Below, piece after piece: positions 53,286 through 63,830 of a stretch of DNA of 64,000 bases. The stretch is from CAWAVN01 sp963825075. GTDB lineage: Bacteria > Planctomycetota > Planctomycetia > Planctomycetales > Planctomycetaceae. The notes beneath the pieces were generated by a model. It made no database searches, was not told the DNA's origin, and was given only the letters and a program-made list of their open reading frames with translations. The translations under genes were made by a program, and so were the position numbers. The stretch spans positions 1 to 64,000 of the forward strand of contig CAWGRX010000040.1 in assembly GCA_963825075.1 (NCBI GenBank), in the 5' to 3' direction. How positions within the stretch are numbered: the stretch's first letter is position 1; the number at the start of each line of letters is the position of its first letter.

Positions 53286-55405
53286 TCACTTTGTGTCCAT
53301 GATTTCAGTACCCGTCCAATCGTCACCAGGCGGGTTTTTTCTAAGCTTTTCCGCCTTCTCGGCCATCTGCGATGTGTGGAGGTCGCGGGGAACCCGTGAG
53401 AGGAGTTCCCGGTAGAGCCGGCAGGCCTCATCAAAATTGGCATTCAGGTAGGCGGTCAAAGCCTGATCGGAGAGTTCCGCGAGTTGGAGCACCTCTGAGG
53501 CGGCCTCCTCCCGCGTGCTTAAAGGTTCATAAACCTTTACCGCCTGACGCTTGCCTTTCACGGTCACAAATTCCAAAGGGCGAGCCACGATCTCCGATTC
53601 GGCCGCGCGATAGGTGGCCTCGGTGATAAGGATTCTTGTTTTATAGCGCTTATTCAAACCCTCCAACCGGGCCGCGAGATTCACCACGTCTCCCATCGCC
53701 GTGTAATTCATCCGCTGCTTGGTGCCGATGCTGCCTACAAGCGCCGGACCCGTGGCAATCCCGATCCGCGTGGCCAGCTTTTTCCATCGCTTTTCATTGC
53801 GGGTGCGTTCCTTCAAACGCCGCTGACATTCCAGCGCGGCCCGGCAGGCCAGGGCGGCATGACGGGAGTTCTCCTGCGGAGCACCCAGAACGCCATGATC
53901 CCGTCACCGAGAAACTTGTCGATCGTCCCGTCGCATTCCCCGATGACCGCGTTCATCTCTTCCAAGTAAAGATTGAGTGTTTCTCCCAGCTCGGCGGGCG
54001 ACAGAGATTCCGTAAGGGTCGTAAAACGGGCGATGTCTGAAAAGAACAGCGTCAGTTCCCGCTCGGCAAGTTGATTGCTGACTTCGCCGGTAGCCGACAG
54101 CAGGTTATGGACAAGGTCGCGGGGGACATAATAGCCGAAGCTGCGGAGTCCCCGTTTCATGGCACCGACGCTGCGGTTGATCATTGCGATTTCGTGAAAC
54201 ATCGAGTGTTGTTCGTTCGGATTGTCCTCCTCATCCAAATCAAAGCGGCCGATGCGTTCCATTTCTTCCGTCACCTGCGCGAGCGGGCGGGCCATCATCC
54301 CCGCCAGCACGATTCCCAATAACACGGCACCGCCCAGGGCAATCAAGGCGATGAAGATCGCCTGGAGATAGCTGTCTCGGATCGCTCCCAAAAAGTCCGA
54401 TTCCGGGGCGATGATCCCCACAACCCATTCCAAATCTCGATCGAGCTTAAACGCCGTGCACGTTGCCAACAGCCGCCGCCCGTCGTGATCGAGCGAGAAC
54501 AATCGGTCGCTGTTTGAGCCGGCACTGCTGTTAATCATCTTCGTGGGCAAACCGGAGCGAAACAAGGCGGGCAATGTTCCTTGTTCGATGTCTTCGATTC
54601 GCAGCAATTTCCCCTGGTCGCGAAGTCCACGATGGATTTCCATCCGGACACCCGATGCGGCTAGTACGATCCCGTCGCTTGTAAAGAGGATGACTTCGCT
54701 ATTCGGGCTTGGTTTGACGGAGTCCACCAGATCCGAGAGACAGTTGACATCAAAGTCCACTGTCAGAACGCCGAGAAATTCCCCGTCCTCCCGATAATGC
54801 GGGGCAGCACACGTAAAGCCCGCCAGTCCCATCTCGTAAAAGATATAGGGTTGGGTCCAGACGCGACGCCCGGCGGATTGGGCCAGCTTGTAGAAGGAAC
54901 GATTTCGGGGATCATACCCTTTGTCGGCCGGTTCTCCGTCGGGAAGCAGGCTGCCGTCGTTCCGGATCACAAATTCCCGCCATGAATTGCGACCGTCAAC
55001 GCCGGTGTCGCTGAGGATGGCCCGGAGCGAGCCGTCGGGAACACGTTCGACGGCAACGTGTTGCCCCGATTTCATGCTATAGGTCACCGCGGCGAAATGC
55101 GGATTGGCCCGCAATGTGTCGGCGAATTGGGCGGCATGGTCCTCCGGCTTCATGGACCGCCCCAACCGCAACAGGGATTCGAGCAGCTTAAGGGTCGGGA
55201 TTGCGGTCTGTATGCGCGTCCGCGCCTGCTCAATGCTGCTATCGGAGGATTTGACGAACAGCGATTTCGTCAATTCCTCAACGCTTTCGGTCGTCTGGCC
55301 GAACGTGTGATAGGCGATGATTCCGCCGCTGCCGACAACCAAGAGGGCCATGGCCGCCGTGAGAGCCAGCCGATAACGAACCCGCCACCGGGTAGAACGC
55401 TCCAC
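53286..55405 (-). CDS. Class III adenylate/guanylate cyclase with Cache sensor, frameshifted
   Basis: About 705 residues. TM1 (LALTAAMALLVVGSGGIIAY), a periplasmic double-Cache region (DPRNRSFYKLAQSAGRRVWT, YIFYEMGLAGFTCAAPHYRE, FLGVLTVDFDVN), TM2 (AIFIALIALGGAVLLGIVLA), HAMP, then the cyclase domain: LTLFFSDIARFTTLTESLSP (metal Asp), TIDKFLGDGIMAFWG (Lys typical of ATP preference, second Asp) and AMGDVVNLAARLEGLNKRYK (transition-state Asn/Arg). The frame is lost near 53888, where TTCTGGGTGC should be TTCTGGGGTGC (FWGAPQENS). One missing G; product otherwise complete. A cAMP-generating membrane sensor. Confidence 0.9.
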
Positions 55406-55732
55406 AATTGTCCCAATTTTCGAGGTGATGCCGAGTTGTCTGATCGTTTACTGATTCATTACAGCCGGCCGGGTAGGCCCGTGTCAATTGCTTGCGCGTT
55501 AAGTCCCTCTCCCCTCCCGAATTCGCCGCGCCACATTCCGGTTTTGACGGCGCGTCACAAAAGTGAGGCAGCTATCCCGATGCCCAAAAAACCCGACAAC
55601 GATTGAGAAATTCGCACGCTGCAAACGAGGCTCCTGTCGCGAGACCGTTATGGTTTTCGGATTGTCTTGCTTTCTTCCGAACAAAAAGCCGAAGGCCGCC
55701 CCACTTGCTGTCTTCGGTTTTTTGTTGAGATT
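55406..55732. other. Intergenic region, no gene recognised
   Basis: 327 bases between the cyclase start and the DUF2007 stop. Apart from the 25-bp repeat at 55636-55660, nothing was seen. Confidence 0.45.
55636..55660 (+). repeat. 25-bp direct repeat, copy 2
   Basis: GTCGCGAGACCGTTATGGTT then TTCGG; partner of 53184-53208. Confidence 0.5.
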
Positions 55733-56005
55733 TCAGTCCTCCGGCCGGCCCACATCGACGTCGGACCAATCAATCTCCGACTGTCCGCGTTCGATTTCTT
55801 CCAATACGACTTTCGCCCGATCGAGATCGGCAGCGTGGACGACGATCTGGACAAGCCCCGGCGTTTCCGCGCGAAAACTCGCCGTGAAGCTGCCGGTGGT
55901 TGTGGCCTCGATGCCTTGTTCTTTCAACGCCAACACGATGGCGGCGGCCTCGGCTTCGCCGGGGACGGACTTTAAGATGACCGGATCACGGGGATCGTTT
56001 GGCAC
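55733..56005 (-). CDS. DUF2007 domain protein
   Basis: 90 residues, PF09413 (putative signal-transducing protein). Matches the PII-like ferredoxin-fold plan: VILKSVPGEAEAAAIVLALK, EQGIEATTTGSFTASFRAET, LVQIVVHAADLDRAKVVLEE. The acidic tail (SEIDWSDVDVGRPED) is typical. Function unknown; cytosolic. Confidence 0.85.
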   Translation of the reverse strand: MPNDPRDPVILKSVPGEAEAAAIVLALKEQGIEATTTGSFTASFRAETPGLVQIVVHAADLDRAKVVLEEIERGQSEIDWSDVDVGRPED

Positions 56006-56243
56006 TTGAGAAATCTCCGCAGGAAGATGCTTGCACCGGAAAAGACGAATGTATGATGATACATAGCCGTCGCGTTCTTGTCAGATCGGTCTCTGGGGTG
56101 ATTCGTCTCCACCGCCAGAATCTTTACGATAATACGCGGCGGCGGGTGAAAGCGTGAAGATGTCCCACCCGCCTGGCTTGGCCTTTTCACTCTTCGACCT
56201 TTCCACTCTTCCACACACCGGAATTCAGCACGGGGAGATCACA

Positions 56244-56843
56244 ATGCGGTTGGGCCTGTTTGGGGGGACGTTCGATCCGGTGCACTGGGGGCATTTGCTG
56301 ATGGCCGAGCAGTGCCGGGAGCAGTGCCGATTGGATCAGGTGTGGCTGTTGCCCGCCGGTTTGCCGCCGCACAAATCGGACTCGGCGATTTCGACGGGCC
56401 AACAGCGGGCCGAGATGCTGGAGTTCGCGACGGCCGGTCATCCCGATTTGATCGTGAACCGCCTGGAACTTTCCCGCGAAGGCAAAACCTACACGGTGGA
56501 TACGCTCGAAGAACTTCACGCCGAACGCCCTGACGATGAGTTGTTTTTCCTCATCGGGGGCGATTCGCTCCATGATCTTCCCATCTGGCGGGAGCCGCAG
56601 CGGATCGTGGAACTGGCCACGGTGGTGGCGGTCAACCGGGGCGATCGGCCGCTGCCGAGCCGGGAGGAACTCGCCCGGCACCTCGGCGAAAAAATCGCGG
56701 CCCGCGTCGAGCAGGTGACAATGCCGGGAATCGATCTCTCCGCCACCGACATCCGCCGCCGGGTGCGGGAAGGCAAAAGCATCCGCTACATGCTGCCCCG
56801 CGCCGTGGAAGCGTATATCGCGGAACACGGGCTGTATCGGTAG
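56244..56843 (+). CDS. nadD: Nicotinate-nucleotide adenylyltransferase
   Basis: NAD biosynthesis: NaMN + ATP to NaAD. 199 residues. Nucleotidyltransferase signature FGGTFDPVHWGHLLMAE (residues 6-22), DQVWLLPAGLPPHK, ELFFLIGGDSLHDLPIWREP and the C-terminal IDLSATDIRRRVREGKSIRY with the ISSTxIR-like loop. ATG 56244 starts directly before the signature and follows GGGGAGATC; the longer frame is not conserved. Confidence 0.95.
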   Translation: MRLGLFGGTFDPVHWGHLLMAEQCREQCRLDQVWLLPAGLPPHKSDSAISTGQQRAEMLEFATAGHPDLIVNRLELSREGKTYTVDTLEELHAERPDDELFFLIGGDSLHDLPIWREPQRIVELATVVAVNRGDRPLPSREELARHLGEKIAARVEQVTMPGIDLSATDIRRRVREGKSIRYMLPRAVEAYIAEHGLYR

Positions 56844-57027
56844 TTTGGCTCTTGGTCTCCAATAATTGGCGGCCGAGACCCGCAAGCGAGCTGTTGATGT
56901 TCAGCACGCAGATCCAATCCGGGCCGGCGGGTCGGTATTTTCCGTGGGGTTTTATTTGGCGCTCGCGGCCGCGACAATGATGATCGTACCCTTCGGGACT
57001 TTTCGCAGCCTCGGCTCTCCGCCAACA

Positions 57028-59078
57028 TCACAGCCAGCGCCACCAGTGTTTTTGGACGAACTCGATCACATCGCCGAACAGCACGTAGCCCAGGCTGCTT
57101 TTGCCGCAATTGATTTTCGCCCGGACTTCCGCCCCGATGCGGCGGCGGTCGGCGGGCAAATCGCCCGCGTTGATTTTGGTGAAGACCTCGACGATCGTGC
57201 CTTTCTCGGCGGCGACGTCCGCTCGCGTGGCGATCGTTTCCATGCTGCCGGTGTAGGTCGATTCCGGCCGGGTGGCGAGCACGTATTCCACCGGCAGGTA
57301 TTTGGTGTGGAGTTTTTGCTGTCCTTCGAGAATGTGGCCCAGGCGGTGCTCTTCGACTTCGAGTTCCAATCGCCAAGGCCCCGATTCATCCATGACCTCC
57401 ACCAGCGCCTCGCCCTGCTTGACCGGGCGGCTTTGCAGCTTCTGCTCGACCTGAAACGTAGCGACCACGCCGTCGATCGGCGAGCGGACGGTCAGGTGCT
57501 CCTCGCGTTCCTCATAAATGGCGATCTGCTCTTTCAGGCCGATGATTTCGATGTTCGTTTTCTGCATTTCCCCCTGCAAGCGAAGTTTTTCCTCTTCTTC
57601 TTCGCTGCCCGAGGCTTCCCCGATCTGCGCGTAAAGCGTATGCACCAGTTGCGTCTTCTCGGTGAGTTCGCTCCTGGCAGCGAGGAGTTGCGTGTGCAGC
57701 TCGTCGTTTTTGAGTTTCAACAGCGGCTGCCCTTTGGTGACGTGGGCACCGCCTTCGGCGAGGACTTGGATGACTTCGCCGTTCACCAACGCGAAAACCT
57801 GCCGTTGCTTGACGGGCATCAATTGCCCTTCGCCTTCCACGCGGTAGTCCCAGGGCACGAAAACCATCGCTAAGATAAGGAGGACGATTCCCGCCAGCAC
57901 CGCGGAGGTTTTCAAGAGCTTCCGGCCGTAAAACCATTCCGAAATCCGCCCCAGCCCTTTCCAGAGAGGCAGAAAGATGATTCGCTCGTGCTCGCGGGCG
58001 TTGTGGAGCGCTGCGGAGACGTGGTCCGCGATCAGGTCCACGCGCTCCTCCAAATGCGGAGCCGGCTCGCTGGAGCGAAACTGCTCGATGACCAGACAGC
58101 CGATGACCCGGTCGCTCTTTTTCGCCGCCCGCGTTCGCGCGGGGTCTTCCTCGTCATCGTCCGACTGGATGAGCAATTCGGTTTCGAACAAGGGCACGAT
58201 CATCACCAGCCGGGATTTGCTCTCCTGCACGAAATCCGCGAGGGGCGTTTCAACTTGCGGGGGCAGCGCCTCGTTCTTGCCGGAATACAGGACCGGCTCT
58301 TTCATGGCGATCACGGTTTTCGCCACCGCAACCATCGCCCGCACGAGGTTGGCCCGCTTGTTGACGGAATCCTGCCCGCTGATGGCCTGCACGAAGGTTT
58401 TGCGGCCCCAGGTCAACACGACGCTCACGCGGTCGCAGTTTAAAAGCAGCCGGCCGTCGCTCGCCGCGGTGCTGCAGACTTCCTTGCTGTCCAAAGTCCG
58501 CTGCATTTGCAGCACGAAATCGGCGAACTCATGCAGAAACGGGCTGACAGCGGAACCCTCGGCGGCGGATTCGCGGCGGGTTTTTTGCCGTTCCAAATAG
58601 CGGGAAGCGTAGCCGCACATCTGCTCGACAAACTGCAAATAGCCCGGCCGGGCTTCTTTCGCGTGCCGGCCCGCTGGAAAATTTGCACCACGCCCGCCGA
58701 TTCCGTCCCCGTCTGGAGTGCCGCCAGCACGATCTGATGCTCTGTGGGCAACTGCTTGTCGGTTTCCCCGGGCACATACACCGCGGCCTGCCCGGTGGAC
58801 ATCGTCTCCATCAACAGCGGATGATTCTGAGCCGTCGCGTTGGGGTTTTGGCGAAAACCGATCGCGTCCAGCCCCGTTTCCGCCTTCAGTCCCAAACGCT
58901 GGCCGTCTTCCAACATCCACACGGCCCCGGCGTCGGCTCCCAGCGCCTTGACGAGTTTGTCCAGGAACTGCGGGAAAAACTCTTCCGGCGGGACCTCCGA
59001 GCGAGCCAGGGATTCGATTTCGCGGGCGAGCTGCAACACGCGTTCGCGAACTTTTTCGACGATTGCACTTTCAGACAT
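57028..59078 (-). CDS. GAF-domain HlyD-type membrane fusion protein, frameshifted
   Basis: About 682 residues. An N-terminal GAF-like region (LVKALGADAGAVWMLEDGQR, LKAETGLDAIGF) and a second one (LLNCDRVSVVLTWGRKTFVQ, SRLVMIVPLFETELLIQSDD, VDLIADHVSAALHNAREHER) precede a membrane segment (AVLAGIVLLILAMVFVPW). A periplasmic biotinyl-lipoyl/HlyD part follows (GEGQLMPVKQRQVFALVNGE, coiled coil ELTEKTQLVHTLYAQIGEAS, RSPIDGVVATFQVEQKLQSR). The frame breaks near 58670: the CAGCGGGCCGG run needs one more G (QRGRHAKEARPGYLQF). Divergent from the HlyD and PqqD-M50-HlyD genes at 59713-62931, with which it forms one locus. Confidence 0.85.
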
Positions 59079-59712
59079 TAAAGGGCCGCTACGGATTGAG
59101 AGGGTCGGGGATTTCTACGGCACAAAGGCCACAAAGGAGCACAGGCCACAAAGATAAGATACGGAAGAAATGCTCCGTTTTTTTCCTCATCTTACTCTTG
59201 ATACAGTTCTTACGAATCCTCCGGTCGCCGCGTTCCTTCGGGGAAAACTGGCGCCGGTTGAGAAGGTGTCCGATTCGTATGTTGGCCGCGTTCTTTCATT
59301 GTGAGGAAATTTGGGAATACCAGTAGTTTAGACCGCAAAGGGGCCGGGGAAAAGCCTTTTCCCTGGGGATCTCGGAGCGGGCGGTGGGAAAGCTCCGTCG
59401 CTTGAAGAATGGCTTTTTCCCGCCGCGCCACAGGAGACTTTGCGGATTTTTCCCTCATTTTCTGAAAAAACGGCGTTAGAATAATAGGGATGCGTTGTCC
59501 GCGCGGAATGGAATGGTCTCTCCAATTCCGTATTTCTTGATTTCTTTTTCTGGAGTGTGCCGCTGGCTCCGCCAGTGCGATCTCCCCGCTGGCGTCCAAA
59601 TGCCGATCGTTTTCTGCTGCTCGTCTAAAGCTGCGCTGGCAAATCCAGTGGCCCACCTTCGCTTTGCCGACGTTTTGAAACACTCGCTCTATAGCCCCTC
59701 CGATGGAGTCTT
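59079..59712. other. Divergent intergenic region of the adaptor locus
   Basis: 634 bases between divergent adaptor genes. Contains a degenerate direct repeat (ACAAAGGCCACAAAGG near 59120, similar to 45505) and a small hairpin (GGGAAAAG/CTTTTCCC near 59350). Open frames here show no domain and are not called. Promoters for both sides are expected. Confidence 0.5.
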
Positions 59713-60627
59713 ATGATGGATTTATCGAATCGCCCGGCTCGGCACTTCGCGGTTTTTGCCTTGGGTTTGACAATCGGCACAACGGGCGCGATTGCCCAGG
59801 AAAAGTCCGCTCCACCCAAGAGCATCCCCCTGGATCAGTGCCGAATCGAGTTAATCAGCGATGTCGAAGTCGCCAGCGGAATTCCGGGAGTGCTCGAATT
59901 CGTGAAACCTGAAGAAGGCGACCCGGTGAAGGCGAACGAGCAAATCGGCGGATTAAAAGCCGACGTGGTGTTGGCTCAAAAAGCCATCGCCCTCAAAGAA
60001 GCCGAGAACGACGTGGAGGTCCGCTACGCCCAGAAAGCCGCGGAACTGGCCGATGCGGAATATGCCAAGGCCCTGGAAGCCAACCGCCGGCTGGACGGCA
60101 CCGTGGCGGCCGTGGAAATCGACCGCCTGCGATTGGCCGCCGAACGAGCCCACCTGCAAATCGAGCAGGCCGAGCATCAATTGGACGTCGCCAACCTCAA
60201 AGCCAACGAAGCCCAGGCCAACTTGGAAGCCTATCAGCTCAAGGCCCCCATCAGCGGCGTGGTCACCAAGCGCTACAAATCCAGCGGCGAAGCGGTTCGC
60301 CAAGGCGACGTGATCCTCAAAATCCAAATTACCGACCGGGTTCGCGTGGAAGGTTTCGTCGATCTGGTCGATTCGTTCCGCATCCAACGCGGCGATGCCG
60401 TCAAAGTGCACCTCGACATCCCGGGCATCGAATTGAAAATTGAAGAAGAACAGTTCGACGGCGTTTTGAAATACGTGGGTCTGGGCGTGGAACCCGTGAC
60501 CGGCAAAGTCCGCGTGTGGGCGGAAGTTCTAAACCCCAAGAATGTCCTCAAAGACGGCCTGACCGCGAAAATGACAATCTATCCCCGGAAGGCGGACATC
60601 GTGCAAACGACGATGCTCGCCGAGTAA
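59713..60627 (+). CDS. HlyD-family periplasmic adaptor protein
   Basis: 304 residues. Signal peptide HFAVFALGLTIGTTGAIAQ. Biotinyl-lipoyl halves flank a long helical hairpin (AQKAIALKEAENDVEVRYAQ, LAAERAHLQIEQAEHQLDVA); LKAPISGVVTKRYKSSGEAV and QGDVILKIQ are the classic second half, then a beta-barrel (VRVEGFVDLVDSFRIQRGDA). Membrane fusion protein lacking its usual inner-membrane pump gene nearby. Precedes the PqqD-M50-HlyD gene by 69 bp on the same strand, so co-transcribed. Confidence 0.88.
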   Translation: MMDLSNRPARHFAVFALGLTIGTTGAIAQEKSAPPKSIPLDQCRIELISDVEVASGIPGVLEFVKPEEGDPVKANEQIGGLKADVVLAQKAIALKEAENDVEVRYAQKAAELADAEYAKALEANRRLDGTVAAVEIDRLRLAAERAHLQIEQAEHQLDVANLKANEAQANLEAYQLKAPISGVVTKRYKSSGEAVRQGDVILKIQITDRVRVEGFVDLVDSFRIQRGDAVKVHLDIPGIELKIEEEQFDGVLKYVGLGVEPVTGKVRVWAEVLNPKNVLKDGLTAKMTIYPRKADIVQTTMLAE

Positions 60628-60696
60628 CCAGAGGGGAGATCCCGGCTCGCCAAACGGACAACTGCCGACGAACAACGGACTAAGGACAATTGACAA

Positions 60697-62931
60697 ATGA
60701 CATCGGCCACCGCTGCCGCCAATGCTTCGATGGTGCCCTCCACGCAGCGGCCGATTCCTTTGGAACGCCGCAGCGATCTGGTGGTCAAGCGGATTGAATA
60801 CAAGGGCATCGCCTCCTACGTTATCAAGGACCCCGTGGGGCTGAAGTACCATCGGCTGCAACAGGAGCAGTACCGCACGCTGGAACTTCTGGACGGCACG
60901 CGGAGTCTGGACGAGGTCAAAAGCGAACTCCAGGGTTCGTTCCCGGCTCTGCATTTCACGCTGCCCGACGTGCAGCATCTCATCACCGACCTGCACAAGA
61001 AGGGGTTGGTTTACAGCAACCGCTCCGGGCAGGGCGTCGAGATGCTCAAACAGGAAATCGAAACCAAGCGCAAAAAACGCTGGGCCGCGATTCGCAATGT
61101 CCTCTACTTCCGCTTGCCCGGCTGGGATCCCGAAACCACGCTGAATGCGATTTATCCGTTCTTCAACTGGATGTTCCGGCCCTGGGCGGTCTGGGCGGCG
61201 ATGCTGTTTGTGGTTTCCTCTTGGGTGCTGATCGCCGTCAACTTTGACAAGTTCTACAGCCGGCTGCCGGAGTTCCACCAGTTCTTCTCGTGGCCCAACC
61301 TGGCGTATATGTATTTGACGCTGAGCGCCTGCAAGATCATCCACGAGTTCGGGCACGGCCTCTCCTGCAAGCATTTCGGCGGCGAATGCCACGAGATGGG
61401 CGTGATGCTTTTGGTGTTCAGCCCGTGTTTGTATTGCGACGTCTCCGACTCCTGGATGCTCCGCAACAAGTGGAAGCGGATCATGATCGCCGCCGCCGGG
61501 ATGTATATTGAAATCATCCTCTCGGCGATCGCGATTTTTCTGTGGTGGTACTCCAAGCCCGGCCTGTTTAATCACCTGTGCCTCAACGTGTTCTTCGTGA
61601 CCACGGTGACCACGGTGATTTTCAACGCCAACCCGCTGATGCGGTTCGACGGCTATTACATGATGGCCGACTTTCTGGAAATCCCAAATCTCCGGCCCAA
61701 GTCGGACCGCATGCTGCGGGAGAAATTCGCCTGGTACTGCCTGGGCATCGAATCCCGGCCCGATCCTTTCATGCCCGAAACCGGCAAGTTTTGGTTTGTC
61801 GTGTATGCGATTGCGGCGGCGGCTTACCGCTGGTTCATCCTGTTCGGGATCACCCTGTTTCTCTATACGGTGCTCAAGCCTTATGGTCTCCAGAGCATCG
61901 GGATCACGGCGGCCGTGTTTTCGCTGGCCGGCATCGTGGGCAGCATGATATACAACGTGTATTCCATCATTACCGCACCGAGGACCGATCCCTTGAATTA
62001 CTACAAAGTCACCGCGACCGTCGTCGCCGCTCTAGGGCTGATCGTGGGCGGATTGTTGATCCCCATCCCCTGGCACATCGAATCCGCCTGCCTCTTGGAA
62101 CCGGAGCACGTCAAGCACGTGTACGTCACCATGCCCGGCCAGGTGAAAGAAGTCAAAGTCCGCCCCGGCCAACGCGTGAAAACAGGCGACGTGCTGCTCG
62201 TGTTGGAGAATCCGGACGCCGAAGACAAGCTCCGGGATCTCAAAGTGCAAAAAGGCATCGCGGAGGAAGAAATCAGAAAGTTCTTCGCCATGAAAGACCA
62301 CGCCCAAGAGCACCTGGCCCGCGAACGCTTGCATTCGCTCAAGGACAAAATCGCCGACTTGGAAGACCAAATCCGTCAGCTCACCCTGACGGCTCCCATC
62401 GACGGCGAGGTGGTCGCCCCGCCGCGCACCGAACGCCCGCTTCACGACCGCACTCGCGATGAACTCGCGAGCTGGTACGGCACGCCGCTCGATCCGCGAA
62501 ACGATCATGCCCTTCTGGAAGAGCGCACGCACGTTTTGAGCATCGCCCCCAACGAGAATTTGCAGGCCGTGCTCGTGATCGATCAAAGCCACCGGGACGA
62601 TGTGTGGGAGGGCGAACCGGTGGAACTCAAATTCGATCATCTGCCGAGTAAAACCTATTCCACGACGTTGGACACGATTTCGGATCGGCACTTGGAATTC
62701 GCTCCGCCCGCGTTGTCCAATAAATCCAGCGGCGAACTGCCCACCGTCACCGACAAGCAAGGCCGCGAACGCCTGACGAGCATCGCCTACCAGGCGACGG
62801 TTTTAATTCGCGAGGACACCGAACTCATGCGGCCCGGTTTGAAAGGCTGGGCCCGGTTCGAAGTGGACCGCCGATCCGCCGGCGAACACCTCTGGCGCTA
62901 CTTCCGCCAAACCTTCCACTTTCGCCTGTGA
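60697..62931 (+). CDS. PqqD-like/M50 peptidase/HlyD fusion membrane protein
   Basis: 744 residues. (1) A winged PqqD-like domain at about 25-115 (IASYVIKDPVGLKYHRLQQE, LLDGTRSLDEVKSELQ), the peptide-binding fold of RiPP systems. (2) A multi-pass M50/site-2-protease core: the zinc motif IIHEFGHGLSC near residue 215, second signature FNANPLMRFDGYYMMADFLE near 312, and six or more helices. (3) A periplasmic lipoyl/HlyD tail at about 470-740 (HVYVTMPGQVKEVKVRPGQR, coiled coil, LTLTAPIDGEVVAPP). Similar to YydH-type putative peptide zinc metalloproteases. The HEFGH and FDG motifs are intact, so it should be an active intramembrane protease or a peptide-export channel component. Confidence 0.88.
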   Translation: MTSATAAANASMVPSTQRPIPLERRSDLVVKRIEYKGIASYVIKDPVGLKYHRLQQEQYRTLELLDGTRSLDEVKSELQGSFPALHFTLPDVQHLITDLHKKGLVYSNRSGQGVEMLKQEIETKRKKRWAAIRNVLYFRLPGWDPETTLNAIYPFFNWMFRPWAVWAAMLFVVSSWVLIAVNFDKFYSRLPEFHQFFSWPNLAYMYLTLSACKIIHEFGHGLSCKHFGGECHEMGVMLLVFSPCLYCDVSDSWMLRNKWKRIMIAAAGMYIEIILSAIAIFLWWYSKPGLFNHLCLNVFFVTTVTTVIFNANPLMRFDGYYMMADFLEIPNLRPKSDRMLREKFAWYCLGIESRPDPFMPETGKFWFVVYAIAAAAYRWFILFGITLFLYTVLKPYGLQSIGITAAVFSLAGIVGSMIYNVYSIITAPRTDPLNYYKVTATVVAALGLIVGGLLIPIPWHIESACLLEPEHVKHVYVTMPGQVKEVKVRPGQRVKTGDVLLVLENPDAEDKLRDLKVQKGIAEEEIRKFFAMKDHAQEHLARERLHSLKDKIADLEDQIRQLTLTAPIDGEVVAPPRTERPLHDRTRDELASWYGTPLDPRNDHALLEERTHVLSIAPNENLQAVLVIDQSHRDDVWEGEPVELKFDHLPSKTYSTTLDTISDRHLEFAPPALSNKSSGELPTVTDKQGRERLTSIAYQATVLIREDTELMRPGLKGWARFEVDRRSAGEHLWRYFRQTFHFRL

Positions 62932-62950
62932 CCATCGTTTCGACGGGTAA

Positions 62951-63040
62951 GGACCGTTCGAGAAAAATCTGTCCCATTATCAGCCGGAACCCGGTAGCGT
63001 CCGGTTCTTGCCATAAACCGGGGCTAGCGCCCGGCGGCTG
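62951..63040. repeat. Repeat family A copy with element-end arm
   Basis: GGACCGTTCGAGAAAAATCT resembles the terminal arm of the 12045-12175 element, followed by TCAGCCGGAACCCGGTAGCG and its partly inverted mate AACCGGGGCTAGCGCCCGGC. Located after the M50 gene stop, again at a gene 3' end. Confidence 0.6.
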
Positions 63041-63069
63041 ATGTTTTGGACGTTCGTCAGACGAGAAGG

Positions 63070-63360
63070 CTAACTGCTCACCGCGACTTCCAAACGATTG
63101 GCAATCGCCTGGACACCTTCGGCTTTGCGGGCGAACTCTTGCGCGACCTGCTTGAGGTAAAACGAGGAGACTCGGCCTGTTAGCACGAGGACTCCGTTGT
63201 CCGTGGCGCAGGAAATTTGCTGGAGTTCGCGATATGGGGAATTCGCAATATGCTGCCAGGCCCGCGCGGCCGTGTCATCTGTTCGTTCCGACCCCGCTTG
63301 CGGTCTCGGCCGCGTTTGCGGACGGTTCCGGTGTGCGAGTTGGGAGTTTAGGTCGATCAT
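63070..63360 (-). CDS. BON-domain protein
   Basis: 96 residues. A Pro/Arg-rich N-terminus then one BON domain (PF04972): YRELQQISCATDNGVLVLTG, RVSSFYLKQVAQEFARKAEG, VQAIANRLEV. Such single-BON proteins bind phospholipid or act in envelope stress; no signal peptide here. Confidence 0.8.
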   Translation of the reverse strand: MIDLNSQLAHRNRPQTRPRPQAGSERTDDTAARAWQHIANSPYRELQQISCATDNGVLVLTGRVSSFYLKQVAQEFARKAEGVQAIANRLEVAVSS

Positions 63361-63414
63361 GGAAAGCAGCCTCCTAGCGGGTGGTTCAAAGGGGTGTCTC
63401 TGGAGTTTTGATTC

Positions 63415-63657
63415 TTAAAGTTGCTGTTCGATCCGCTGCCTTAATGCGTTGATGCCGATCTCATCCGGCAGCTCTCGCAAGAGACGAAGCAACGGTTGAG
63501 CGGGCAGAGTGTACGTGGCGTTGGCGGTTTCCAATTTGACGAGGTGACGAGTCTTGTCGTCATCGGTTTGGGCCTCGATGCCCATCACCCCAACCGCTTT
63601 TCCGCCGACGATCCGCTCGACCTCTCGTTGAATGTCCGGTTGAATGTCTGATGTCAT
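63415..63657 (-). CDS. Unknown 80-residue protein
   Basis: Not recognised. Begins SDIQPDIQREVERIVGGKAV and continues with alternating strands (GVMGIEAQTDDDKTRHLVKL, TANATYTLPAQPLLRLLREL). Downstream helix DEIGINALRQRIEQQL. 55 bp upstream of the BON gene on the same strand, so possibly co-transcribed. Confidence 0.55.
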   Translation of the reverse strand: MTSDIQPDIQREVERIVGGKAVGVMGIEAQTDDDKTRHLVKLETANATYTLPAQPLLRLLRELPDEIGINALRQRIEQQL

Positions 63658-63830
63658 GAGTCAACGTCCTGGGATCGGCTCGACAGAAGCTTATTCTCAG
63701 AAGCAATACCGCAGCAACTTTTTTACCTGACGGGGTGGTTTTGGCGTATCCGAGTTCGCCCCAATCTGAGGTGGGGAGAATCCCAAGCCCGGCCGTCCTT
63801 TGTCTTTCTGGCAAGAAATATGGGCGTTCG

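Noticed and set aside
59210..59683. 157-codon reverse frame in the divergent adaptor intergenic region
   Set aside because: Composition is shapeless, no start signal, and it covers the expected promoter region of the HlyD gene.
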